Positions 20,231 through 31,561 of a stretch of 64,000 nt of DNA are shown one piece after another. Within the stretch, counting starts at the first letter, position 1; every line of letters begins with the position of its first letter. Below the pieces are notes generated by a model that worked only from the letters and a program-made list of their open reading frames with translations, searched no databases and was not told the origin of the DNA. A program made the position numbers and the translations under genes. The stretch is taken from contig OY282605.1 of the NCBI GenBank assembly GCA_958298945.1, forward strand, positions 36,558,811 to 36,622,810. The letters run 5' to 3'. This stretch comes from Atherix ibis. Its lineage: Eukaryota; Arthropoda; Insecta; Diptera; Athericidae.

Positions 20231-20380
20231 TATGTTACTGTGTCTCATTTTAAAAGGTCCCATTTTCGTGTTTTCAATCATACTAATTCCCTCGTTCAAG
20301 TACTTTTCTCCATTTTCTTTTCTAGAAACACCCATCGAAGACTTAAGCGTCATTGGTCGCGTAATTTATTAAAATACTAA
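20231..20380 (+). mobile_element. Jockey-like non-LTR relic, right part
   Basis: Continues the relic interrupted at 18947. The stretch tgttactgtgtctc...tcatactaattccctcgttcaag parallels 46955-47025, where no mariner is present. Confidence 0.6.
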
Positions 20381-20399
20381 ATATTAGTATAAGCACAAG

Positions 20400-20780
20400 C
20401 TACTCTAAAAGAGAAGAAATATTTCAATAAATTTTATTTGCTTATGAATAAATATTTACATACAATTTTGGTTGTAGTTTAATTATCCTCTGAAATAATT
20501 GATAAACTACCAAATATTTATTTATAATATTTAATATTTACATTTATCTTTTGAATATTTAATTTGATTCCAAAATCAATATACTCGAATGGAATTAAAC
20601 AGCAAATTAAGTGAAAATTTCATTAATAACGGGGAGTATGGAATGGCATTGGAATTAATAGATTATGTAGAAATTTTGTGCAATTAATTAGGAAAGTGGA
20701 GAGGGGGATAAGTCTCCAACTGCAGCTTATATCCAATGGGAAATAATGCTTTCAGCAATTTGTAGATAAAAATAATTCCT
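20400..20780. other. Non-coding DNA
   Basis: AT-rich; nothing recognised. Confidence 0.5.
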
Positions 20781-20784
20781 TTCC

Positions 20785-21125
20785 ACAACCTTATCAAAAT
20801 TCTGAGTACAAATACTACTCAGAATTAGGAAAAGACATTCTTTCCTAACGCATTATTTTTATTTGCACCCCAGGATACTCACTTTTTCGAATAAGATTCA
20901 CTAAATCGTTGAGCTTCTAGATTCCTAAATACCTTTTTCAATTCTTCTTTTAAACAAAATGACATACTCTAAAAAATCTAATCACCTCCAACTCGTCCAT
21001 CCAATTAACAAATGACCAATTTTTAATCCTACCTCAACATTTACAGATCACCAAATGACCTCATTATTGTGATACTTCATCATAGTCCCTGATCTGTATC
21101 CTTAAGACCGTAACAAACAAAGCTA
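20785..21125 (+). mobile_element. 3'-end relic of a non-LTR element
   Basis: Shares blocks with 53775-54165 in the same order: ctactcagaatt, attatttttat, gagcttctaga, and a tail of the form ctgat.t...taag..c.tacaaacaaa. I take both as decayed 3' ends of one retrotransposon family. Confidence 0.45.
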
Positions 21126-21383
21126 CAAACAAAATACGAGGTTTTTTTTTTTTTAAGTTTAGATTAATGAGGTACAGGGGGAAACCTTCAAAAGGTACTC
21201 GCCTGGAAGACCTTCTACCTGCCAGGCGAGTTATGTGGGATTTTTACCTCGCTAAAACCTACGTGGACCTCTACCCTTGCTCCCGGAACGATGGTTCCCC
21301 GGCGGCACTCTTTGTAAATACTACTTCGCCGGGGCGTTCTTATTTGATATTACTACTGTCCCGATATTATGACGCCTCGCGGC

Positions 21384-23714
21384 CTATTCTTCGTACATGG
21401 TCCGAAGATCCTTGATTAAAGATTCCGCGTACTCTGCAACTCTATTCCAAGCCGATTGGCTCTTCAGCAAGCACTCCACTATGTGTTCTGGACTGATGGA
21501 ACGGTCCAGATTTTTCTCCAGATCTGCCCGTGTCCCCTCGTAGAAGGGGCATTGGAAGAATACGTGTTCTGCATCTTCAATCACATCGCGGCAGTGATGA
21601 CAGTTTGGGGAGTAAGTTCTCTTGAATCTATGCAAGTATGCCCAACAGCATCCATGCCCAGTTAAGAGTTGGGTGATGTAATACCCGACTTGCCCGTGCA
21701 CGCGAGTGACCCATTTGGTGACATCTGGGATCAGCCGATGAGTCCACCGACCCTTCGTCGAGCTGTCCCATCTCTTTTGCCAGAGGCGAAGACTCTCCCC
21801 GTCTCTCCTCTTCACAGAGGACCTTTCGCCGCTTTTCCTTCTTCCTACGGTATTGGCGTTCACGCTCTCCTGCCAGGATGTCGATGGGTGGGCATGATGC
21901 CACGACGTTGACCGCATCGTGTGATACCGTTCGATATGCTGACGCTACTCTGATCGCTGACAGCCGCTGGACTGATGACATTGTCTTGCGGTATGTTGTT
22001 AACTCTAACGATTTCGCTCACACTGGTGCTCCGTATAGCAGGACGGAGGTAACTACAGCTGCCAGTAGTCGCCTTCGGATTTGCCTGGAGCCTCCGATAT
22101 TGGGCATTATCCGCGAAAGCACGCCCTGTACTGCTGATGCCTTTCTGCTGAAGCTGGAGATGTGCTCCTTCTAGTTGAGTCTGGCATCCAAGACCACTCC
22201 TAGATGCCGGATGTAGGCGTAATCGCCTACTCTTATGGTGATGGTCTCCATTTTCTTCCGGCTACTCACAAGGAGTGCCTCGGTCTTATTTTCCGTCAAA
22301 GACAGGTCTGCCGATATCATCCACTGTCTTATCCTCCGGATGGTGGTGGAGAATGCGCCTTCCAGTTCCTCAACGTGTTTGGCTACAAGGACAACCGCTA
22401 CGTCGTCCGCGAAAGCCACGAGTGTTGTGTTCGTCGGTAATTCCAGATGGAGGGGGCCGGCGTACATGACGTTCCACAAGAGTGGCTCCAGGACAGAGCC
22501 CTGAGGTACCCCTCCTGTGACCCCATACTCTGCTGGTCCATCCTCTGTCTCGTATTGCAGTAGTTGATCACTGAAGTATGATCTGACCATCCTCCGTAGG
22601 TAGTAGGGTACCCCCATGATCTCAAGAGCTTCCAAGACTATGACTTCGTATTGCAGTAGTTGATCACTGAAGTATGATCTGACCATCCTCCGTAGGTAGT
22701 AGGGTACCCCCCATGATCTCAAGAGTTAAACGCATTCTTGATGTCCAGGGTTACAATGAGGCAAAACTTTTTGGAACTGCCTTTCCATCTCTTTCCTGAG
22801 ATGGCTTCCTTTGCGATGTTCGTGATGAGTTATAGCGCGTCGATGGTCGATCTCCCCTTCCTGAATCCGAATTGGAATTCGGAAAGTTGAGGATCGATGT
22901 AATGCTCCAATCTGTCGGCCACTATCCGCTCCAAGTTCTTCCCGTTCGAATCCAGCATGCAGAGTGTACGATAGGATGCTGGTTCGTCCGGTGGTTTCTT
23001 ATATTTTGGGATAAGAACCAATCTTTGTTGCTTCCATCGAGTCGGAAATACGACTTGCCGTAGGCAGGCGTCGTACATGCTTTTGAAAATGTATGGCCTG
23101 GCGGCAATTGCACTCTTCAGTGCGATGTTGGATATGCCGCTTGGTCCTGGTGCGTTGCCATTCTGCAATCTAGTGCAGGCCCTTGTGAGTTCTTCCATGG
23201 TCACTCCGGGAATTTCCACTTCTTCACCCTCCGGGTTGTAGTCGGGGAGTTCTGGTTTCTCCGGGAACTGATGGTTCTACTATTCTGTGCAACATGTCGG
23301 GACAGGTTTGTTTTTTTGCGGGTAGGCTTTTAATCCTATGCATGACCATCTTATACGGTCTGCCCCACGGGTCCCGGTCTACTTCCGCGGAGAGTTCTTT
23401 GTAACAATCGAAGCATCGCTGGCTGCCACCAAGGTCGCTGCTACCTCTTCTGTGATGCCCTCGGCAGTTGCTGTCCGGGGCGCTGGTGATCCGCTTATCA
23501 TCGACCTGAAGGTCTCCACATCAAAGCATTTGCTATTCCAGCCCACTGGCTGCGTCCTTGTATGTCTCTGACGCCACCCGCTTCTGGGACTATTGTTGAT
23601 TTCCCAGATTATAGCTTGATGGTCGCTATTTTTGAACTCTTCATCGACCTTCCATTTGCAGCCCCCTTTTGTTAGGACATACGAAGTGTGGTAAAACAGT
23701 AATGTGGATGTCAC
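21384..23714 (-). pseudogene. R1-like ORF2 (endonuclease end, RT, zinc motif)
   Basis: From the 5' side on the minus strand: the tail of an APE-type endonuclease (VDEEFKNSDHQAIIWEI, with the conserved SDH), then the start of reverse transcriptase (TRLQNGNAPGPSGISNIALK, then PASYRTLCMLDSNGKNLERI). Then QFGFRKGRSTIDAL is followed by an in-frame stop. After the stop comes IVTLDIKNAF with the first catalytic Asp. Next are a 32-residue unit present twice (VPYYLRRMVRSYFSDQLLQY), GGVPQGSVLEPLLWN, and FADDVAVV with the catalytic Asp pair. The C-terminal zinc motif is CHHCRDVIEDAEHVFFQC. At least one stop, one 96-bp duplication and several shifts make it non-functional. R1 group is the best fit. Confidence 0.85.
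22551..22728. repeat. 96-bp tandem duplication inside the RT
   Basis: The sequence starting cgtattgcagtagttgatca occurs at 22551 and again at 22647. It is almost identical through tgatctcaagag (one copy has five Cs, the other six). The offset of 96 bp equals 32 codons. Copy 1 of the element has the unit once only. Confidence 0.9.
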
Positions 23715-23729
23715 CCCTGAGAGCTATTT

Positions 23730-25740
23730 GGCAACACCGCAGACTTTTGCTTTATATCGAACAGCGAAAGTCGGACGGGGATTTTTTATCGGGTTATAAA
23801 ATTTTGTTTTAATCTTTTAGAATCTGCAAGTGTGACTAACGAAAAGTTGCAACGAGCTTACGGGAAATAATCCTTACTAAGAGAGCATGTTTTTCAGTGA
23901 CATAAACTATTTGTGGAGGTTCGAGAATCAGTGAAAGATGAACCTCTTACAGAGATGTCTTCAACATCTAAAACTAATGATAATGTGAAAGGAGTAGGAG
24001 CTCTTTTGAGGTCAGACGATTTCCAGAACAAAGCATCAATAAAGTTTTATATAAAAAGTGCTCAAGAAAAGGTCTCTTTACCACAGAACAGACATTGTAT
24101 TCACTTAAATACTCCACCATACAATGACCTCTATCCCACGAACATATCCGTTAATAAACTTTTGTCGGAAAAAGACGTTTTTGTGGTTTCTTAGTCCTTA
24201 TTTGCCTCCAATAACAAAAAAAAATGCTTGAAAAGACGGTCGATAACATCTGAAGGAGTAGCACTTCTACGAAGAGTAAAAACAATGTCTTTATGACTTT
24301 AAAATGAATAATATTTATTAACAAAAATTATATATAATCAGTCTTATTAGTTTTCTGCCACATCTATTATAGATATACCCCATCTTATACCATGAATTAA
24401 TGTTTTATAAAAAATCCCATTGAATAAGCACAATAAATGATTAATTTTATATTTTTTCCAAATTAAAACTGTATCTACTTTCATTTACAGTAAAGATTAA
24501 TGAGTATCTGAAAAGGTAATATAACTCAGATTAATGCTATTTTTTTTTCATATGATGAAAATAATTTTTCGATTACTATACTAAAAGTCAAATATTAAAT
24601 GTTAAATAAGCCTCTACGAATCTAACGACCTCTAAGACAGTACAATTAATCTTTCATTCGGTACACAAAACTTTATATTATAGTCTTTGTAATGTGGAAA
24701 TTTATTGTAGTAATTTGTTGTTTAATTACAAAATAAAATATAAAGGATCGATATATACTGGTAAATTTCAGGAATGAGGAGATAAAATTCTGCATAGGAT
24801 GTTCATAAAATTGTTTGCTGCTATAGTTCTAAATAATATTATGAGGATATGTACGTGTATTGAACGTATATAATATGCCAGTTTTAATATTCGCATTTTA
24901 TTGACACTATAGAAGTATATATAAGAATACTTCTTAAATTTAATAACATTAACTAAAAGGATACATTTTACATATTTCATATAAAAAATTTGCTAAAAAA
25001 TCTTTAGAGAAATTTTAACTTTTTTAATTAGTTAAATTATTAATAGTACTTTTACTAATACTATACTAATTATTAGTTTAACCCAAAGAGATGGGTCAAT
25101 AATAATAATAGTTTTGTTATAGTTTGATTAACTGAACGAGGATGGTACATGTCAATTAACTTGTGTTTATCAAATTTGTTTATCTCACTGATAAATTGGT
25201 TCGAGCGCACTATTATTAAATTTCCAATTATTATGTACATATAGGAAGCATAATATTTAGTCATTTTATTGCAGAGTAAAGCTACAATAAATTAATTTGA
25301 ACAATATGTAGTGCATGATAAATTACAACAATTATTTACTATGAAAAGTTAGCCAATATGTGCAACCCATAGTAAACAGTAGCATGGGAGCAAAATAAAT
25401 AACTATTCTAACATATGTACATATTGGTGAACTTTAATATTGAAGATATTTGCAGCGTATTTCATTGAGTTTCATTTAAAATTCATATAATTTAAAAAAT
25501 ATGGTTAAAGCGGGGCTTAAATTGAATATTGTGCAATTATAAATGGAAAAATCAATAATATTGTTACGATCCAATGTAGATTCGATGGATAGGGTAAAAG
25601 GTAAATATAAAATGTTATACAAATTACGAGACGTGCACATAATATTTTATTTATAAATAAATGCCATAATTAAATCATTCACAAATTAGGCAGCGTCTAC
25701 GCAACACCGCTCACTCCAACAGATTATACCTAATTCTCTT
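23730..25740. other. Non-coding DNA with one unassigned open frame
   Basis: Mostly AT-rich. A 79-codon frame beginning ATGTCTTCAACATC at about 23955 and ending at 24194 is less AT-rich than its surroundings. It encodes no motif I know. A splice-acceptor-like tttttcag at 23890-23897 is followed directly by an in-frame TGA, which argues against that acceptor serving this frame. It could be an old transposon fragment. Confidence 0.35.
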
Positions 25741-25805
25741 ATTACACAATAGATACGTTCCCAAAAAATTCGTGCAAAAAAAATTCGTGTAAAAAAAGAT
25801 ATTGG

Positions 25806-26700
25806 CTAAATGGAAGAATAGTAGATTGGTTCCAGACCTAAAAAAGATGTAGTATTAGGCGGTTGTATTAACGATGTAGTATTAGGCAGAAGAAAACAAA
25901 ATTGAACATTTGGGTGCTCCAAGATCAGATGGCCAGGTGCATTGTCTAGAATTAAAAGAACTTTAAATTCTAGACATTTTGCATTCATGTAGCGTCTAAA
26001 TTCTGAGATGAAGTATTTCTGAACCTATTCTGTGAAGATTCCACGGGTCACCCAGGCTTTTTTGTTTGCTGTCCAGTGAATTGGCAATTTATTGATATCT
26101 ACACCATTCATCGAGCGTGGTCTTAAGGCACAATTTACTAGCAGTGGTTTTAACATACGTTCTCCTGAAGCATTGGAACAAAACAACAATGTTGCATGGT
26201 CCTTTGCTACTTTAAAACCACCGGCAGTTTTCTGCGATTTTGCAACATAAGTTCTCCTAGGCATTCTTTTTCAAAAAAGGCCACTTTCATCTAAATTCCA
26301 AACTTGATCTGGGGTGTATCCTTTTTTGAGGAAATTCTTTGGCAGCTAATTCATCTGCAGACGCAGTTTCTCCCTTAATTTTTATATTATAGAGAGCATG
26401 TCGTTTAAGAAAACTTGTCATCCAACCTGTACTTGCAGAAAATTCAGGTTGTTTTGACTGAAATGAAGTGCCTGGCTCAACTTCTTTAATACGTTTATAG
26501 ATTCTTAATGCTGTTTGCTTGATAGTAATTCCATCTATTGGTATTCTTTTTTGTGATTTATCTTCAATCCACATTACCAAAGCTTTTTCCATCTTCTGTT
26601 TGACAATATCTCTTATGTAAGACGATGATTTAGCACAGATTTTCTTCATGAATACCAAAATGCTTTCCGACAGCCGTTGCACCTTGTCTTGTTGCAAGTT
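25806..26700 (-). pseudogene. Pogo/Tigger-like transposase relic
   Basis: DDE transposase with a CENP-B-type DNA-binding half. The N-terminal minus-strand frame (26287-26697) holds QKMEKALVMWIEDKSQKRIP and FSASTGWMTSFLKRHAL, a typical Tc5/CENP-B helix-turn-helix. A shift in an A-run leads to YTPDQVWNLDESGLF, carrying the first catalytic Asp. A TGA then stands where relatives have Trp. The second part has FKVAKDHATLLFCSNASGER, and the next has LLILDNAPGH with the second catalytic Asp, then LPNTTSLIQP. A 27-nt in-frame repeat replaces the MDQG segment that would bear the third Asp. It has multiple breaks and is inactive. The outer ends of the element were not identified. Confidence 0.85.
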
Positions 26701-26953
26701 GATCTAATTTTAATTTTAGTATCTAAGCTGATCGTCTTCCTCTTTATTTTTATTACAGATGAATTATTTGACATTGTGTTAAAGCTAACAATAATATTTT
26801 TCAAAGATTTGAAAATTATTTAAAACTTACCTGTTATTGAGTTAATAAATCCATACGAGCACTAACTTTATTTACTTATAACATTTTTAATATCCACATC
26901 AACTAAACCTCTTTCCTTTTTAACTCTCAAAACCAAAACTAAATTGCGTTAAA

Positions 26954-27032
26954 TATTCGGGGAATCCCACTCATATAATCGACATAATTTAATGAATAAT
27001 TCGGGGAATCCCACTCATATAATCGACATAAT
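26954..27032. repeat. Tandem 34-bp duplication
   Basis: The 34-bp unit that starts attcggggaatcccactcat occurs at about 26954 and again at about 26999 with no visible difference through ...atcgacataat. It is unique in the window. Confidence 0.85.
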
Positions 27033-27039
27033 CTAACTG

Positions 27040-28375
27040 AATTGTGAAAAAAATATTTATGAGGAGTGAGAATAAAACAAATTCATTAGAAAAATTCTCG
27101 GAAAAATTCATAAAAAAGTTCATAGAATATTGAAAATCGTGTTAAAACAAAACAATTCGTGCAAAAAGAGAATTCTGTGTACAAACGCTGTTCAAACTCA
27201 ACTAAACACTTAAAACTAAACGAACCTTTTTTTTGCGAGTAGTGCTCGTATTTACACTCTCTGAAACCTGTATTCTGGAATGTTCTAGATCATGCGAGAG
27301 CTATGCTACGTCGTATCAATATTATCAATATTAATAATGACCGAGAGGTTGTAGAAAATGACCGAAAGGTTGCTGGCATATACCAGGGGCCATAAAGAAA
27401 AGAGCCACAACCATGAGGATTTTCGGCGACTGCATGTTACTTGTAGGAAAGCTTAGCCATATTTCTACGAAAAACTGGCTGACAGATTAATTAGAAATCT
27501 TGTTAAACTTTGTGGAGTAGATTAGTTTGTTTGAGAAAATCAAATAGAGGATTTGGAAGTGGAAACGTTGAATCAAGGAGCTCCAGTAAAGAAGGAATGT
27601 TATTCGGAAAGATTTTGGTTTAGGTGGTATTTGCTTAGTATACGAGAGATAGTAATATAAACGCTTCAGTATTGACAGATGGGACGGGAGAGCTTTCCAA
27701 ATAGGAAATTATAGGTAAGAGCAGTATGTCATAATCGAATTCTAAACAGATTACGCGCCTAAGATTTTGGTAAGGATATTAAGTAGGCCGGTTTATTGGT
27801 AGTACATAAATAGGTTGATAAAAAATTATTACTCATTATCCAGTCTATTTGTCTAAGAGATGCTATAGATATTAGGTCACATTTTGTGTCTAAGCTATTT
27901 TGGAAGACCGTTACGGTCCTAAGTGAACTGTCTAAATATAACAAAGTAACTTTATTATAGGTACTAAGTTATGAGGGCATTGAGTATAAAAAAATAGAAG
28001 ACAAACTACCAAAAAGAGGAGCAAATACACAGTTCATTAGACAAGAAACCTTCTGTGGCTATCTAGAAAACCACCTGGGGTCCATTAAAGAGTCTTGCGA
28101 ACGCGGGGTTGAAAGCTCATACTAGGATCATTTCGCGGGGATGAATCACTCTAAAAAATATATCGCCTTTTCTAAAAAAAAAAACAGCAGAAATCATCAA
28201 TAAACCATACCCAAGGATTACTCACTGGCTTAGACAACTTAATAATATGGGCAAATCTGACACAAAAATCTGTCGTTTATTGCTCCAAATAGAATAAAAT
28301 GCTTTAGCCCGCCATAGACCTCGGCTACTTGGTGTGGGATTTTCTGATGCCTACGCCATTTTCTGGCTACAAACC
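27040..28375. other. Non-coding DNA
   Basis: No recognised gene or element. Short open frames are not supported by family or context. Confidence 0.45.
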
Positions 28376-28381
28376 AATTTA

Positions 28382-29244
28382 CGAGGTCTGTTCAAAAAGT
28401 ATCGCGAATTTTGTGTTTTTTTTTTAAAAATATTTATATATTCATGAATATCTATTTTGTCTCCTTCAAAGTAATCCTAACCACATATTAAGCATTTATG
28501 CCAATGTTTTTTCCAATCCTCAAAGAACTTCAAAAAATCATTTTTTGTGATCTTGTTCAGCTCCTCCTTCGATGCCGTCTTTATCTCGTCAATCGTAGCG
28601 TAGCGTCGTCCTTTCATGGGGCTCTTCAGTTTCGGAAACAAGAAAAAGTCACAGCAGGCCACATCTGGGGAATACGGTGGCTCCGGCACAAGCAACGATG
28701 TATGATTTTTTTTTTCTTGAAGCAACGATGCCAACTTTTGTTCTTCCACAAATCCGGGCGTTTCTGGCGGATTGCTTCGCGCAACTTGCGCATAACTTGT
28801 AGGTAATATTTCTTATTGACAATTCTACCCTGTGGTAAGAACTCATGATGCACCGCGCCCCTGCAATCGAAGAAAACTGTAAGCAAAACCTTGACATTCG
28901 ACCTAACTTGGCGGTTTCCGTCGTTCACAACTTCTCGGCCCTCTGAAAACATTTTCTACCACAGTCAAAAACATATATCACAGTCAAAATTCGGAATGCG
29001 TCCGCGCAAATAATTATGTTTTTCACACAAAATTTGATACAGATTCTTTGATCCATTTTTTGGAATGGGCAAAACTCGAAGACGATTCAAAACACGTGCA
29101 AGCAAAGCAGCTGTCAAAAATTAACCGAACATTGAAAATAGCCAAACTTGTCGGCATAAGTGAGAGACATGAGTACCAACATCACGCAACAAAAAATCGA
29201 AAATCGTATATACGTAACCCGAGGAAACTTTTGAACAGACCTTG
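28382..29244 (-). mobile_element. Mariner (DD34D), internally deleted copy
   Basis: The left end reads cgaggtctgttcaaaaagta and the right end ttgaacagaccttg; TA flanks at 28380-28381 and 29245-29246. About 18 nt of the right inverted repeat are missing compared with the sister copies. The minus strand carries FSEGREVVND joined directly to QVRSNVKVLLTVFFDC. The DNA-binding linker and first catalytic Asp region are therefore deleted, with the same junction as in the copy at 60679-61544. A second deletion removes the HHDNAP block. The C-terminal block PRYATIDEIKTASKEEL and KKHWHKC is present. Confidence 0.85.
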
Positions 29245-29249
29245 TACTA

Positions 29250-31558
29250 TTGTCGTTCGTTAAAAGCTGCAATATCACTTTTGTCTGAGTTAGAATTATT
29301 CTCCACAAAACACCTTATTAGTCGAAGTAGTTTTGAGACTATATTCCACACCTTATATTATTATTACTATTATTATTATTGACTGGAGGATAAGCACTTT
29401 ATTTTTATAAAATGTCCATTACTGTATTAGTAATTTCTCTTGTTTTAATTCAATTTAGAGCAAAAAAATTAATAATCTCACAAAAAAATATATTTTAGCA
29501 AAACCAACAAATAAGAATTTAAAAAAATAATACATAATTTTTCTATAACTTCGCATTTTTTGTGTTAATGAAAAATTCAAAAGTACGCAAGAGCTCATGA
29601 AATATTTATTTAATTTTCTTATATTTTTCTATACAGAAGAAATTTATATGGAAAAATATTTCCTCTTTCTCAGATAAGAATTTTTACTTTTATTAACCTT
29701 AAGTGATTTTTTTTTCATAATTTTCCAATTCTCAACAAAAAATAATTTAATGATTACTTTTAATGATAAAAGTAAAAACAACACACATATTTCGATATGA
29801 GTAAAAGTAAAAAAAAAATAATTGCAATAGAATTTTTATGAAATATTAAAAATATGGAAGAGGTTATTTTTATATCCTGATTCGCAATAATATCAAATTC
29901 AAAAGAAATTTTTTTTATAGAAAATTATTAAAACAGATTTTTCTTATTAAGACAAATATTCTTTGAAGATTTAAAAATACTTTTTCTTTGAAATAATATT
30001 AATAGCTTAATCAAAAACAATAAGTTCTAGTAGAAATTGAATTTAATAAGGAATCACTTATTGCTAGGACTCAGGGGAATACTACAAATTCTATAAATAT
30101 CTTTCGTAAATCTTTGCTAATTAATACGTAATTAAATATGGTATGATAAAGATGTCTTTCGGATATAAATTTAGTACCTAAAGATAAGCAATAACAAAAA
30201 TACGAAAAATTAGCAAATTAATGTCATTACTAGAGAACTCGAAAAAAAATTTATTAAATTAATTTCAGCATGAAACTATTCTCTGTAAAGGTGAATAATA
30301 GACACCAGATGCCAACGAATTTCAACAAATTCTCACTGGAATGGACTTTACGACATTGGTTCTAACTTATTTGACAAGATTAAATGTGTGTAGACAAAAT
30401 CTAAATAATGTTATTGTATATTTTTATTAGTGTGATAATATTGCGTGCTTTTTACGCAAAACTGAACTTGAAGTGTATTTTGGTAAAATTGCAAAATTTT
30501 CTGTGTGGTCATTTGAAATTGAATTAAAGTTCATCCGTCTGTGATAGAAGTTATATCATTCAATTATTGCAATAGGCAACTATAATTTAAAAAGTCCTTT
30601 TTCATTTTTGGATTTTTTCTCAACACCCATCAAAGGACATAGTCTAATTAAAAATGTAATTATCTTTCATAATCTTATTCACGATGGGCTATTTAATGTT
30701 AAACCGACTGTAAATAAGATATTCTTTGTAAATAAATTAGAATTAAACATTGTTTGAAGAAATAACTAAGAAATTTAAATATAATTAATTATGGAATTTT
30801 GGTTCATTATAAAAATTGCCTAATAAAGAATGAAACCAGAGGGTGGCTTAGAGAATAAATTTGTTGAAGAATTCTTATTTGTAATTATTACTTTTCATAA
30901 TAAAAAATATTAATTACTGAAAAATCTCTTTTACAATCAATTAACTTTATATCTTATTAAGCTGAATAATAAAGGGTTTCGAATCTGAATTTTAGATAAA
31001 AATTAAACTCACTCTTTTAAGAAGAGAGCATAATTATATCTTTTAATTTTAAAATTATATATTATCTACCGAATTATGTGAAAAGAATTTTTTTTTACAT
31101 TTTTCGCAAGTCTCACAAAAACCATCTAAAAAACTATAATCGATCCGTATTTTCCAGACAAAAAACTTTCCTTTTTAATTTTTTTGCAAAAATATTCTTT
31201 TTCTCCAAATACTCTTATAGAGATGGGAGTGCAAATCTCTTATTAAATTTTTCGAGTTTTCTATCTTATTAATAAAAATAAATAATATAAAAACATTTTT
31301 ACGACGACTGCAGCAAAAGTTGCAGATAAATAAATGTTAAACAAATTTTTCTGATCCAATTTAATTGTTTTTAATTTTTTTAAAAATATTCTCCATTTTC
31401 ATTTGTCCTTTTTTTTCTACCACTAATGAGGTAATATTCTAAAAATATGGGTCTTATAGCAATCGAAAGCTTCTTCGGGATAGCTTCTTCGTTTTAGGTG
31501 TATTTTATTTTTTATATTTGGAAATGTAGAAAAGCCATTTGGTAATAAATTGTTACTA
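29250..31558. other. AT-rich non-coding DNA
   Basis: About 2.3 kb of very AT-rich DNA. A short (att)n tract lies at about 29355-29380. No coding or transposon signal was seen. Confidence 0.55.
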
Positions 31559-31561
31559 TTA

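Larger units (their letters stand above)
21142..23725 (-). mobile_element. R1-like non-LTR retrotransposon (copy 2)
   Basis: A 13-nt poly(A) at 21142-21154 marks the 3' end. Same family as 10724-12222 but longer, reaching back to the end of the endonuclease domain. The 5' limit of about 23725 is where recognisable endonuclease sequence stops. Confidence 0.85.

Noticed and set aside
23913..24194. Possible host exon with an upstream tttttcag acceptor
   Set aside because: The first codon after that acceptor in this frame is TGA, and the frame has no recognisable domain. It is kept only as an unassigned frame in a region note.
25740..27190. Inverted ends for the pogo element from the attcgtgcaaaaa phrases at 25767 and 27152
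   Set aside because: Both phrases are in the same orientation, so they cannot be terminal inverted repeats.
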